Of a DNA stretch of 33,613 bases, positions 1 through 8,351 are shown one piece after another; positions within the stretch are counted from its first letter, which is position 1; the number at the start of each line of letters is the position of its first letter. The stretch is from contig JAVBUP010000017.1 in the NCBI GenBank assembly GCA_031555175.1, positions 1-33,613 of the forward strand, given 5' to 3'. A program made the translations under genes and the position numbers. Origin of the DNA: JAVBUP01 sp031555175. GTDB taxonomy: Bacteria > Bacillota_I > Bacilli_A > Erysipelotrichales > Coprobacillaceae. Below the pieces are notes generated by a model. That model was not told where the DNA came from. It did no database searches and saw nothing but the letters and a program-made list of their open reading frames with translations.

Positions 1-13
1 ATCTGTTCACCTC
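1..13 (-). promoter_or_regulatory. Probable ribosome binding site of a divergent gene off the left edge
   Basis: Read on the minus strand, this edge gives GAGGTG, five bases, then AT at the last two positions. If the next base outside the window is G, this is a well-spaced Shine-Dalgarno and ATG for a gene running leftwards. A weak minus-strand -10 (TATAAT, plus positions 45-50) lies upstream. Only the ribosome-site-like sequence is visible; the gene itself is inferred. Confidence 0.35.
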
Positions 14-186
14 GATTATATAATCAGTTATAGGCATCATAAAGATTATATTATTTGTAAGAATATATTCTACTAGAAGTTACTGTAAGACTAAAATCTA
101 CTTGGATCCCTTTAAAGTGGAAGTTAACTTTTCTTTTCAGGGTTAAATTAATAAGTCAAAATAATATAGGCAATAAGCTTCAAAAA

Positions 187-214
187 TGCTATAATATTAT
201 GAGCGTTATAACGC
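187..214 (+). promoter_or_regulatory. mgtE promoter (extended -10) with a palindrome at the predicted start site
   Basis: TGCTATAAT at 187-195 is an extended -10 element; no good -35 is visible. The predicted transcription start, about seven bases on, falls at the edge of a perfect 12-base palindrome, GCGTTATAACGC (203-214). The palindrome could be a repressor operator overlapping +1 or a short 5' stem. It is the only clear promoter between the left edge and mgtE. Confidence 0.55.
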
Positions 215-303
215 CAGGAAAGGATGATTATTTATGGATGGCATACCCAGTTATCAGTTTAAACATAATATAAATAATCATACTAAAAAGGGAGAGTATA
301 ACG
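203..303 (+). promoter_or_regulatory. Structured mgtE leader, candidate cis-regulator
   Basis: About 100 bases of leader separate the predicted start site from the mgtE ATG. It holds an 11-bp perfect inverted repeat (ATGATTATTTA 224-234 with TAAATAATCAT 271-281) that would form a long stem just upstream of the mgtE ribosome site GGGAGAG (290-296). A second ribosome-like site, AGGAAAGG, lies at 216-223. I looked for conserved M-box (ykoK) sequence and did not see it. Control of mgtE by this leader is inferred from position and structure only. Confidence 0.4.
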
Positions 304-350
304 ATGGAAGAAATCGAATTAGAAATCGCAGATATTTTAGCGTTAATTGA
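234..350 (+). CDS. Possible leader peptide overlapping the mgtE start
   Basis: A 38-codon frame begins at ATG 234, ten bases after AGGAAAGG (216-223), with first residues MDGIPSYQ. It ends at TGA 348-350, 44 bases into mgtE in the +1 frame relative to mgtE. Its start codon lies in the left arm of the leader hairpin, so translating it would open that hairpin and carry ribosomes past the mgtE start. A 12-codon alternative frame begins at ATG 224 and stops at 262. Leader peptides control Mg transport genes in enterobacteria (mgtL), but this one resembles none that I recognise. It may be chance. Confidence 0.25.
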   Translation: MDGIPSYQFKHNINNHTKKGEYNDGRNRIRNRRYFSVN

Positions 351-1656
351 AGAAAAAAAATACGCTAAAGTTAAGGCGAAATTAGTAGAGCTAAACGTAG
401 TCGATATTGCGACTATTTTGGAAGAAGTAGAAAAGACTGATGAAATAAAGATTTTTAGATTATTATCAAAAGATTTAGCAGCGGAAGTTTTTGCTTATTT
501 ACCATATGACATCTCACAACGTATTATAGAATCTATTACAGATAAAGAAATTGGGAATATTATAAATGACTTGTATTATGATGATGCGGCTGACTTAATT
601 GAGGAAATGCCTGCTAATGTTGTTAAAAGGATTTTGTTAAATGCTAATGAAATGACGAGAAAAACACTTAATCAGCTATTAAACTATCCCGATGATAGCG
701 CTGGAAGTTTGATGACAACTGAATATGTCGACTTACATCCTGATTTGGATGTGACAGCTGCATTACAACGAATTAGAAAACAAGGTGTTGACAAAGAGAC
801 AATTAATACATGTTATGTGTTAGATAATCAAAGAAAACTGTTAGGATTTGTGACATTGAGAAGGATTTTACTGAGTCCAGAAAATGTTTTAATTAGTGAA
901 ATCATGAGTGAGCATACAAATGAAGTTAATACACTGACAGACCAAGAAGAAGTAGCCCATATTTTCTCTAAATATGACGTAACAGCTCTTCCTGTCGTGG
1001 ATAATGAAGGTAGAATGGTTGGAATTATTACAATCGATGATATTGTGGACATTATTCAAGAAGAAGCAACTGAAGATATTGAGAAAATGGCAGCCATGAT
1101 ACCTTCTGATAAACCATATTTAAAAATGGGAGTATTTGAAGCTGTTAAGCAAAGATTGCCATGGCTACTGATCTTGATGATTTCTGCTACTTTTACTGGT
1201 AAGATTATTCAAGGATATGAAGATGCATTAAAGAGCGCCGTTATTTTAACAGCGTTTATACCAATGTTAATGGATTCAGGCGGAAATTGTGGATCACAGG
1301 CATCAGTTAGTATTATTAGAGGGCTAGCTTTGAATGAAATTAAATTTAAAGATTTGCCTTCAATATTGTTTAAAGAGTTTAGAATTTCAATTATTATTGG
1401 AACTTCATTAGCAATTTTGAACTGCATTAAAATGATTACAATTGATCAAACTTCACTTAGTATTGCTGTTGTAGTATCATTAACATTGCTATGCACTGTA
1501 ATACTGGCTAAATTGGTTGGAACACTATTGCCAATGATTGCTGATCGTTTTGGATTAGATCCGGCCGTTATGGCTAGTCCATTGATTACTACGATAGTGG
1601 ATGCATTATCTTTGTTTATATATTTCAATATCGCAAGTATATTATTAAATTTGTAA
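304..1656 (+). CDS. mgtE: Magnesium channel/transporter MgtE
   Basis: A 450-residue protein with the MgtE architecture. An N-terminal acidic helical domain spans roughly residues 1-130. A tandem CBS pair follows at about 135-255, with segments such as TALPVVDNEGRMVGIITIDD. A plug helix leads to a C-terminal five-helix membrane domain from about 283. The conserved pore region (PMLMDSGGNCGSQAS) is intact. The family forms homodimeric Mg2+ channels in the cytoplasmic membrane, gated by Mg2+ bound between the cytosolic domains. The start is set by GGGAGAG seven bases upstream. The gene is preceded by an unusual leader and has no obvious terminator before pnp, which has its own promoter. Confidence 0.96.
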   Translation: MEEIELEIADILALIEEKKYAKVKAKLVELNVVDIATILEEVEKTDEIKIFRLLSKDLAAEVFAYLPYDISQRIIESITDKEIGNIINDLYYDDAADLIEEMPANVVKRILLNANEMTRKTLNQLLNYPDDSAGSLMTTEYVDLHPDLDVTAALQRIRKQGVDKETINTCYVLDNQRKLLGFVTLRRILLSPENVLISEIMSEHTNEVNTLTDQEEVAHIFSKYDVTALPVVDNEGRMVGIITIDDIVDIIQEEATEDIEKMAAMIPSDKPYLKMGVFEAVKQRLPWLLILMISATFTGKIIQGYEDALKSAVILTAFIPMLMDSGGNCGSQASVSIIRGLALNEIKFKDLPSILFKEFRISIIIGTSLAILNCIKMITIDQTSLSIAVVVSLTLLCTVILAKLVGTLLPMIADRFGLDPAVMASPLITTIVDALSLFIYFNIASILLNL

Positions 1657-1675
1657 TGTAATAAAATGGTAATTA

Positions 1676-1684
1676 TGTTACAAT
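1676..1684 (+). promoter_or_regulatory. Extended -10 promoter candidate for pnp
   Basis: TGTTACAAT (TGnTACAAT) lies 35 bases before the pnp start, in the short gap after mgtE. No -35 is seen at standard spacing. It suggests pnp can be transcribed independently of mgtE. Confidence 0.4.
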
Positions 1685-1718
1685 AAATGTTGGTAAAAAA
1701 GAAAAAAGGATGGAAAAT

Positions 1719-3857
1719 ATGGGAAAACAAGTATTTAGTAGAGAGTTTTGTGGTAAGACATTAACAGTAGAAGTAGGAGAGTTAGCAAAGCAAGCTAGCG
1801 GTTCTGTATTAGTTAGATATAATGATACAGTTATCTTATCAACAGCTGTAGCTGGTAAGTCAGCTAAAGATGTTGACTTTTTCCCACTTACTGTTACATA
1901 TGAAGAAAAATTATATTCTGTAGGAAAAATTCCTGGAGGATTCTTAAAAAGAGAAGGAAGACCTAGTGAACATGGTACTTTAACTGCCAGAATGATTGAT
2001 AGACCAATTAGACCATTATTTGCTGAAGGGTTTAGAAATGAAGTTCAAATCGTTAATACAGTATTATCTGTAGATCAAGATGCATCTCCAGAAATGGCTG
2101 CTATGTTTGGAGCTTCATTAGCACTGTGTATTTCTGATATCCCATTTAATGGCCCAATTGCTGGTGTTAATGTTGGATTAGTAGATGATGTGTTAATTAT
2201 TAATGGTTCTCTTGAAGATTTAGAAGGAACTGAATTAAACCTTGAAGTAGCTGGTACTAAAGATGCAATTAATATGGTTGAAGCAGATGCTAAAGAAATT
2301 AGCGAAGATAAAATGGTTGAAGCGCTAATGTTTGGACATGAAAAGATTAAAGAATTGATTGCCTTCCAAGAAGAAATTGTTGCAGCTGTTGGTAAACCTA
2401 AAATTGAAGTAGCATTATTTGAATTACCAGAAGAATTAGTTAAAGAAGTTGAAGGAATGGCTAAAGATCGTATGATTGAAGCTATTAAAATTCCTGGAAA
2501 ACTTGATAAATACGCTGCGATTGATGCAATTGTAGATGATGTAGTAGAATTTTATGAAGCTAAAGAATATACTTCAGAAAAAGATAAAGCTACAACAATT
2601 AAGAAAGCAAAAATGATTGTTCATGATATTGAAAAAGATGAAGTTAGAAGATTAATTACTGAAGAGAAAATTAGACCTGATGGTCGTGAAGTGACGCAAG
2701 TCCGTCCATTAGCTTCGGCTGTTGATATTCTACCACGTGTCCATGGATCGGCATTGTTTACTCGTGGAGAAACACAAGTATTATCAATTGCGACATTAGG
2801 AGCGCTTGGTGAACATCAAATTATTGATGGTTTATCATTAGAAGATCAAAAGCGATTTATGCACCATTACAACTTCCCACCATATTCTGTTGGTGAAACT
2901 GGAAGAATGGGCGCACCAGGTCGTAGAGAAATTGGGCATGGGGCATTAGGAGAAAGGGCGTTAGCGCAAGTTATTCCTAGTGAAGAAGAATTCCCATATA
3001 CAATTCGTTTAGTATCAGAAGTATTAGAATCTAATGGTTCAAGTAGCCAAGGTTCAATCTGTGCTTCATCAATGGCTTTAATGGCTGCCGGGGTTCCAAT
3101 CAAAGCACCTGTTTCTGGTATTGCAATGGGATTAGTTAAGAAAGGTGATGCTTATACTATTTTAACTGATATTCAAGGTTTAGAAGATCACTTAGGTGAT
3201 ATGGACTTTAAAGTTGCTGGAACTGATAATGGTATTTGTGCATTACAAATGGACATTAAAATTGATGGTATCACTCAACAAATCTTAGAAGAAGCTTTAG
3301 CTCAAGCAAAGATTGGTAGAAAGACTATTATGGATGATATGATGACTGCTATAAATGAAGTTAGAGATGAAATGAGTCCGTATGCACCAAAAGTATATCA
3401 ACTAAAAATTAAACCAGAAAAGATTAGAGATGTTATCGGCCCTGGTGGAAAAATGATTAATGAAATTATCGAAAAATCTAACAATGTAAAGATTGATATT
3501 GAACAAGATGGTAGAGTAGTTATTTATCATACTGATATGGATGCAATAAGAAATGCAGCAAGATTAATTGAGTCAATCGTTAAAGAAGCTGAAGTTGGTG
3601 AAGTATATGAAGGAAAAGTAGTCCGTATTGAAAAGTTTGGAGCTTTTGTAGAATTATTTGAAGGTTGTGATGGATTACTTCATGTTTCAAAAATATCACA
3701 TGATAGAGTAGAAAACGTTTCTGATGTATTAAAACTTGGAGATGTGGTAAAAGTAAAAGTAGTAGAAGTTGATGAAAAGGGTAGGGTTAACGTGTCTGCA
3801 AAGGCATTATTACCTAAACCTGAGAAACAAGAGAAGACTGAAGAAAAAAAGGCTTAA
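1719..3857 (+). CDS. pnp: Polyribonucleotide nucleotidyltransferase (PNPase)
   Basis: A phosphorolytic 3'-5' exoribonuclease of 712 residues, a core part of mRNA turnover. Domains in order: a first RNase PH domain, a helical linker domain around 240-320, a second RNase PH domain that carries the active site (GRREIGHGALGERAL and SNGSSSQGSICASS stretches), a KH domain near 550-610 (IRDVIGPGGKMINEI) and an S1 domain near 620-690 (YEGKVVRIEKFGAFVELFEG). The tail is short and charged (KPEKQEKTEEKKA). An upstream in-frame ATG at 1710 overlaps the AAAGGA ribosome site. ATG 1719, eight bases after it, is therefore the better start. Confidence 0.97.
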   Translation: MGKQVFSREFCGKTLTVEVGELAKQASGSVLVRYNDTVILSTAVAGKSAKDVDFFPLTVTYEEKLYSVGKIPGGFLKREGRPSEHGTLTARMIDRPIRPLFAEGFRNEVQIVNTVLSVDQDASPEMAAMFGASLALCISDIPFNGPIAGVNVGLVDDVLIINGSLEDLEGTELNLEVAGTKDAINMVEADAKEISEDKMVEALMFGHEKIKELIAFQEEIVAAVGKPKIEVALFELPEELVKEVEGMAKDRMIEAIKIPGKLDKYAAIDAIVDDVVEFYEAKEYTSEKDKATTIKKAKMIVHDIEKDEVRRLITEEKIRPDGREVTQVRPLASAVDILPRVHGSALFTRGETQVLSIATLGALGEHQIIDGLSLEDQKRFMHHYNFPPYSVGETGRMGAPGRREIGHGALGERALAQVIPSEEEFPYTIRLVSEVLESNGSSSQGSICASSMALMAAGVPIKAPVSGIAMGLVKKGDAYTILTDIQGLEDHLGDMDFKVAGTDNGICALQMDIKIDGITQQILEEALAQAKIGRKTIMDDMMTAINEVRDEMSPYAPKVYQLKIKPEKIRDVIGPGGKMINEIIEKSNNVKIDIEQDGRVVIYHTDMDAIRNAARLIESIVKEAEVGEVYEGKVVRIEKFGAFVELFEGCDGLLHVSKISHDRVENVSDVLKLGDVVKVKVVEVDEKGRVNVSAKALLPKPEKQEKTEEKKA

Positions 3858-3875
3858 TAAGAAAGAGTGGTAATT

Positions 3876-4430
3876 ATGTCAAGAATTGTATTAGTGAGCC
3901 AATCACCAAGACGTAGAGAATTACTACAACAAGTAAAAGCGGATTTTATTGTTAAGACTACAAGAATCGAGGAAGTGATGGATGAAAGTCTATCACTTCC
4001 TTCTAGGTTAGAAAAACTTTCAAGAGAAAAGGCAGAAGCTTTGACTGACTATCTAGAAGAGGATTTCGTAGTAGGTGCTGATACTGTTGTAGAAGTGGAT
4101 GGAATTGTTTTAGGAAAAGCAGTAGATAGAGATGATGCAAAACGAATGTTAGAAATGTTATCTGGAAGAACGCATAACGTATTGACTGGGGTAACTATCA
4201 TACATAATGGAGAATGCAAATCATTTTGTGAAGTAACTAAAGTTACGTTTTATCCTTTATCAGAAAGTGATATAGAATGGTATTTGGATAGTGAAGATTG
4301 GATGGATAAAGCAGGTAGCTATGCTATTCAAAGTAATGGGGCATTGTTAGTTTCAAGTATAGAGGGAGACTACAATAATATAGTTGGTTTGCCAGTATCA
4401 AGATTAATGAAAGAAATTGCAAAGTTTTAA
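3876..4430 (+). CDS. maf: Maf-family nucleoside triphosphate pyrophosphatase
   Basis: A 184-residue Maf protein. The family hydrolyses non-canonical or excess NTPs to NMP and pyrophosphate, and in Bacillus is linked to septum control. Visible motifs are SQSPRRRELL at the N-terminus, GADTVV with the catalytic-region aspartate, and the C-terminal block DKAGSYAIQ...GDYNNIVGLPVSRL. The latter resembles the dTTP/UTP-preferring YhdE branch. It starts 18 bases after pnp and is probably co-transcribed with it. GTG 3867 lies in frame, but ATG 3876 is better placed after the AAGAGTGG ribosome site. Confidence 0.93.
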   Translation: MSRIVLVSQSPRRRELLQQVKADFIVKTTRIEEVMDESLSLPSRLEKLSREKAEALTDYLEEDFVVGADTVVEVDGIVLGKAVDRDDAKRMLEMLSGRTHNVLTGVTIIHNGECKSFCEVTKVTFYPLSESDIEWYLDSEDWMDKAGSYAIQSNGALLVSSIEGDYNNIVGLPVSRLMKEIAKF

Positions 4431-4439
4431 CGAATAATC

Positions 4440-4468
4440 TTGAATGTAGGTATAAAAACAATTATAAT
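4440..4468 (+). promoter_or_regulatory. Sigma-A-type promoter for the phosphofructokinase gene
   Basis: TTGAAT (4440-4445), 17-base spacer, TATAAT (4463-4468). It lies just after the maf stop and 26 bases before the pfk start, so pfk is probably its own transcription unit. Confidence 0.7.
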
Positions 4469-4494
4469 TAGGTGGAATATGGAGGATTATGAAC

Positions 4495-5592
4495 ATGTCA
4501 GATATTAAGAAAATTGCTATATTAACTGGTGGTGGAGATTGTCCGGGATTGAACGCTGTTGTTCGTTCCGTTGTTAAAACTGCTATTCTAAAATATGGTT
4601 ATGAAGTTATTGGTTATGTATATGGATATAGGGGATTATACAACAATAACTATGTTAATTTAACAGTTGATTCTGTGGAAAACATTTATAAAGAAGGTGG
4701 AACTATTTTATTTAGTTCTAACAAAGATAATTTGTTTGATTATACTGTTGTTGAAAATGGCGTAAAAGTTAAAAAAGATGTTTCAGATGTTGGGGTTCAA
4801 AATTTAAAAGATGCGGGAGTAGATGTTTTAGTGGTATTAGGTGGAGATGGGACATTAACATCAGCTAGAGATTTCTCTAGAAAAGGTGTTAAAGTTATTG
4901 GAGTTCCTAAAACTATTGATAATGACTTGGCTGCTACGGATATGACTTATGGTTTTGTTAGTGCCTTTACAATGGGTGCTGATTTCTTAGATCGTTTAAG
5001 AACAACTGCAAAATCTCATCACCGCGTAATTCTTTGTGAGTTAATGGGGCGAGATGCTGGATGGATTTCATTATATTCTGGACTTGCTGGTTCAGCAGAT
5101 GTAATTTTAATTCCTGAGATTCCTTTCAATATCAATAGCATTGCTAAAAAAGTAAAGGAAAGAGATGAAGCGGGTTATCCTTATACAGTTATCGCTGTTG
5201 CGGAAGGTGCAAAATACTTGGATGGTACTAAAGTGATTGGTAAGATTGTTGAAGATTCACCAGATCCAGTAAGATATTCTGGAATTGCTGCAAAAGTAGC
5301 TAGTGATTTAGAAGCAGTTATTCCAAATCATGAAGTAAGATCTGTTAACCCTGGTCACATCATTCGTGGTGGAGATATTCAAGCTTATGATAGAGTATTA
5401 TCAATTCGCTATGGCGTTGCTGCTGCAGATTTAATTAACGATGGAAAATTTGGTAACATGGTCTGCTTAAAAGGAAATGAAATTTCTTATGTGAGCTTAG
5501 AAGATGTTATTGGAACAAATAAAGCAGTTGATCCTAATGGAGATTTAGTTCAAGCTGCTAGAGCAATTGGAGTAAGTTTCGGAGACGAGTAA
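4495..5592 (+). CDS. pfkA: 6-phosphofructokinase, ATP-type (group III-like)
   Basis: A 365-residue enzyme phosphorylating fructose 6-phosphate in glycolysis. The N-terminal TGGGDCPGLNAVVR loop, GGDGT (116-120), PKTIDND (138-144) and the MGRDAGWI block are all family signatures. Glycine in GGDGT, where pyrophosphate-dependent enzymes have aspartate (GGDD), points to ATP as donor. Lysine in PKTIDND, where classical bacterial enzymes have glycine (PGTIDND), places it with the group III/actinobacterial-like type. That branch often lacks classical allosteric control. The start is ATG 4495, nine bases after GGAGG; ATG 4489 is only three bases from it. A strong terminator follows. Confidence 0.9.
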   Translation: MSDIKKIAILTGGGDCPGLNAVVRSVVKTAILKYGYEVIGYVYGYRGLYNNNYVNLTVDSVENIYKEGGTILFSSNKDNLFDYTVVENGVKVKKDVSDVGVQNLKDAGVDVLVVLGGDGTLTSARDFSRKGVKVIGVPKTIDNDLAATDMTYGFVSAFTMGADFLDRLRTTAKSHHRVILCELMGRDAGWISLYSGLAGSADVILIPEIPFNINSIAKKVKERDEAGYPYTVIAVAEGAKYLDGTKVIGKIVEDSPDPVRYSGIAAKVASDLEAVIPNHEVRSVNPGHIIRGGDIQAYDRVLSIRYGVAAADLINDGKFGNMVCLKGNEISYVSLEDVIGTNKAVDPNGDLVQAARAIGVSFGDE

Positions 5593-5600
5593 TATAGATA

Positions 5601-5626
5601 AAGAAATCCGCGGATTTCTTTTTTAT
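5601..5626 (+). terminator. Rho-independent terminator after pfkA
   Basis: AAGAAATCCGCGGATTTCTT is a perfect 20-base palindrome (5601-5620), followed by a T tract and located nine bases after the pfk stop. The central bases must form the loop. Confidence 0.85.
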
Positions 5627-5652
5627 TTATGGATAGTTCAAGCAAATTATCC

Positions 5653-5681
5653 TTTCTTTATCATATTTATTGTGTTATAAT
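5653..5681 (+). promoter_or_regulatory. Promoter of the leuS T-box transcript
   Basis: TTTCTT (5653-5658), 17-base spacer, TATAAT (5676-5681) with an upstream TG, giving an extended -10. The predicted start near 5688 matches the beginning of the T-box leader. Confidence 0.65.
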
Positions 5682-5687
5682 GCGTTT

Positions 5688-5907
5688 AGTTAAATTTGAT
5701 GAAGAGGAATAGTAATTGCTTAGCATTTGTAGAGAGTCTATGGTTGGTGGAAATAGATAATGTGAAGTAGTGAACTCACCTTGGAGAAGTGCATGTGATA
5801 TGTAATGTGCATCGCTTATCGGCGTTATAGATTTAAGGGCAATATAGTAATATATTGAACTAAGGTGGTACCGCGTTTTAACGTCCTTAGATAAGGATGT
5901 TTTTTTA
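5688..5907 (+). promoter_or_regulatory. T-box leader, leucine-specific, controlling leuS
   Basis: The leader carries the AG bulge AGAGAG (about 5731-5736), the apical GGTTGGTGG loop, a specifier region GAACTCACC with CTC (a Leu codon) at 5775-5777, and the conserved T-box AAGGTGGTACCGCG ending at 5875. The terminator follows: AACGTCCTTA (5880-5889) paired with TAAGGATGTT (5892-5901), then a T run. T-boxes read tRNA charging: uncharged tRNA-Leu stabilises the antiterminator and allows leuS transcription. The specifier codon and the downstream gene agree. Confidence 0.93.
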
Positions 5908-5926
5908 TTTTAAAGGAGAATTATTT

Positions 5927-8329
5927 ATGAATTATGAACACAAGAAAATTGAAGCTAAATGGAGAAAATATTGGGAAGAACATGAAACATTTAAAACAGA
6001 TGTTTGGGACTTTTCAAAACCGAAGTTTTACTGCTTAGATATGTTTCCATATCCATCTGGTTCTGGATTACACGCAGGTCATCCTGAAGGATATACTGCG
6101 ACTGATATAATTTCAAGAATGAAACGTATGCAAGGTTATAATGTATTACATCCTATGGGATTTGATGCTTTTGGACTGCCGGCTGAGCAATATGCTATTT
6201 CGACTGGAAATCATCCTGATGGATTTACAAATGACAATATAAAAGTATTTATTGAACAAATGCAGTTGTTGGGATTTACATATGATTGGTCTAAAGAATT
6301 TTCAACTTCAGATCCATCATTCTATAAATGGACACAATGGATATTTAAACAGCTATATGAAGATGGACTAGCAAAATATGTAGATATGCCAGTCAATTGG
6401 TGCGAAGAACTTGGTACTGTACTTGCTAATGATGAAATCATTGATGGTAAGAGTGAACGTGGTGGATATCCAGTTATTCGTAAAAACATGAAACAATGGG
6501 TCATTGATATTCCTAAATATGCTGAAAGACTATTAGAGGGACTTAATGAAATAGATTGGCCTGAATCAACAAAAGAGATGCAAAGAAACTGGATTGGTAA
6601 GAGTATTGGGGCACATGTAAAATTTGATGTTGCTAATACTGATTTAAATTTTACTGTTTTCACAACTAGAGCTGATACATTATTTGGAGCAACGTATTGT
6701 GTTTTGTCACCAGAACATGTGCTAGTTGATCAAATCGTAACTGCAGAAAATAAAGAAGCTGTAAAAAACTATAAGAGAGCATGTGCTTCTAAATCAGATT
6801 TAGAGCGTACTGAGCTTAATAAAGATAAAACTGGTGTTTTTACTGGTGCATATGCAATAAACCCCGTAAACAACAAGAAAATACCAATTTGGATAGCAGA
6901 TTATGTGTTAGTTGGCTATGGAACTGGTGCTATTATGGCAGTACCTGCTCATGATGATCGTGACTATGAATTTGCTGTTAAGTTTAATCTAGAAATTATT
7001 GAAGTATTACAGGGTGGTGATATTACCAAAGAAGCTTATACTCAAGATGGTTTGCATATTAATTCTGGATTCTTAAATGGAATGGGCAAGCAAGAAGCTA
7101 TTAATGCGATGATTGAGTTCTTGGAAGAAAATGGTATTGGTGAAAAACATATTAATTATCGCCTTAGAGACTGGATTTTCGCTAGACAAAGATATTGGGG
7201 TGAACCAATTCCAGTTGTTCATTTTGAAGATGGGACAATGAAGTCTTTAGATGATGATGAATTGCCATTAATTTTGCCTATGCTTGATGATTATAAGCCA
7301 AGTAAGAGTGGCTCAAGTCCTCTTGATAATGCTCCAGATTGGGTTAATGTTACAGTTGATGGTAAAAAGGCTAGACGTGAGACCTCTACAATGCCAGGTT
7401 CAGCTGGCTCAAGTTGGTATTTCTTGAGATATATTGATCCTCATAATGACAAAGAGTTTGCAAATCAAGAATTATTGAAACACTGGATGCCAGTTGATTT
7501 ATATATGGGAGGACCAGAGCATGCTGTTGGGCACTTATTGTATTCACGCATGTGGAATAATTATCTATTTGATAAAGGATTAGTTCCAACTCGTGAACCT
7601 TTTGTAAAATTGATTCATATGGGTATGATTCTTGGTGCAAATGGTCTTAAGATGGGGAAACGTTATCCAGAATATGCTGTTAACCCAAATGATATAGTTG
7701 ATAAATATGGCGCTGATACCCTTAGAATGTATGAAATGTTTATGGGGCCATTAGAGTCTGATAAGCCATGGAATAACGAATCATGTGAAGCATCTAGAAG
7801 ATTCTTAGACCGTGTGTGGCGTTTATATACTTCAGAGAATAAAATTACTGATAAAGCTAACACTAATCTTGAATGTGTGTATCACGAAACAGTTAAGAAA
7901 GTTACAGAAGATTTTGCTGCAATGAAGTTTAATACAGCGATTTCACAAATAATGATCTTTATTAATGCTGTTTATCGAGAAGAGGTATTCCCAAAAGAGT
8001 ATGCACTTGGTATACTAACATTGTTGAATCCAATTGCTCCATTCATGACTGAAGAATTGTGGTCAATGCTTACTGGAAGTAATGAAACTATGGCTTATAT
8101 TGCATGGCCTAGTTACGATGAATCTAAGTTAGTCAAAGATAGTGTAGAAATGATGGTTCAAGTCAATGGGAAATTGAGAGCTAAAATTAATGTTCCAATT
8201 GATGCAAATGAGGAAATTGTAAAAGTGGAAGCATTGGCACAAGATAATGTAAAAATGCATACTGCTGGGTTGAGCATTATTAAAGTAATAGTAGTTAAGA
8301 ATAAGATAGTAAATATTGTTGTTAAGTAA
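5927..8329 (+). CDS. leuS: Leucyl-tRNA synthetase
   Basis: A class I synthetase of 800 residues, close to the Bacillus length. The HIGH motif reads HAGH (49-52) within FPYPSGSGLHAGHPEGY. The CP1 editing domain shows the threonine-rich TVFTTRADTLFGATY block and GTGAIMAVPAHDDRD. The KMSKS position reads KMGKR (575-579), with the second lysine kept but the serines lost. The surrounding GMILGANG and VNPNDIVDKYGADTLR blocks are normal. The start is ATG 5927, eight bases after AAAGGAG. An upstream in-frame ATG at 5897 lies inside the T-box terminator and is unlikely. Transcription is controlled by the leucine T-box. Confidence 0.96.
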   Translation: MNYEHKKIEAKWRKYWEEHETFKTDVWDFSKPKFYCLDMFPYPSGSGLHAGHPEGYTATDIISRMKRMQGYNVLHPMGFDAFGLPAEQYAISTGNHPDGFTNDNIKVFIEQMQLLGFTYDWSKEFSTSDPSFYKWTQWIFKQLYEDGLAKYVDMPVNWCEELGTVLANDEIIDGKSERGGYPVIRKNMKQWVIDIPKYAERLLEGLNEIDWPESTKEMQRNWIGKSIGAHVKFDVANTDLNFTVFTTRADTLFGATYCVLSPEHVLVDQIVTAENKEAVKNYKRACASKSDLERTELNKDKTGVFTGAYAINPVNNKKIPIWIADYVLVGYGTGAIMAVPAHDDRDYEFAVKFNLEIIEVLQGGDITKEAYTQDGLHINSGFLNGMGKQEAINAMIEFLEENGIGEKHINYRLRDWIFARQRYWGEPIPVVHFEDGTMKSLDDDELPLILPMLDDYKPSKSGSSPLDNAPDWVNVTVDGKKARRETSTMPGSAGSSWYFLRYIDPHNDKEFANQELLKHWMPVDLYMGGPEHAVGHLLYSRMWNNYLFDKGLVPTREPFVKLIHMGMILGANGLKMGKRYPEYAVNPNDIVDKYGADTLRMYEMFMGPLESDKPWNNESCEASRRFLDRVWRLYTSENKITDKANTNLECVYHETVKKVTEDFAAMKFNTAISQIMIFINAVYREEVFPKEYALGILTLLNPIAPFMTEELWSMLTGSNETMAYIAWPSYDESKLVKDSVEMMVQVNGKLRAKINVPIDANEEIVKVEALAQDNVKMHTAGLSIIKVIVVKNKIVNIVVK

Positions 8330-8351
8330 AATATTAAATGGGGGAGCGACT

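Noticed and set aside
203..303. M-box (ykoK) riboswitch before mgtE
   Set aside because: The leader is too short and lacks the conserved M-box sequence blocks, so only a generic structured leader is reported.
1446..1730. Minus-strand 94-codon frame over the end of mgtE
   Set aside because: It lies antisense to mgtE and the pnp start without a ribosome site, and is a shadow of real coding.
5897..5926. Upstream start of leuS at 5897
   Set aside because: It lies within the T-box terminator and has no ribosome site, whereas ATG 5927 has a well-spaced AAAGGAG.
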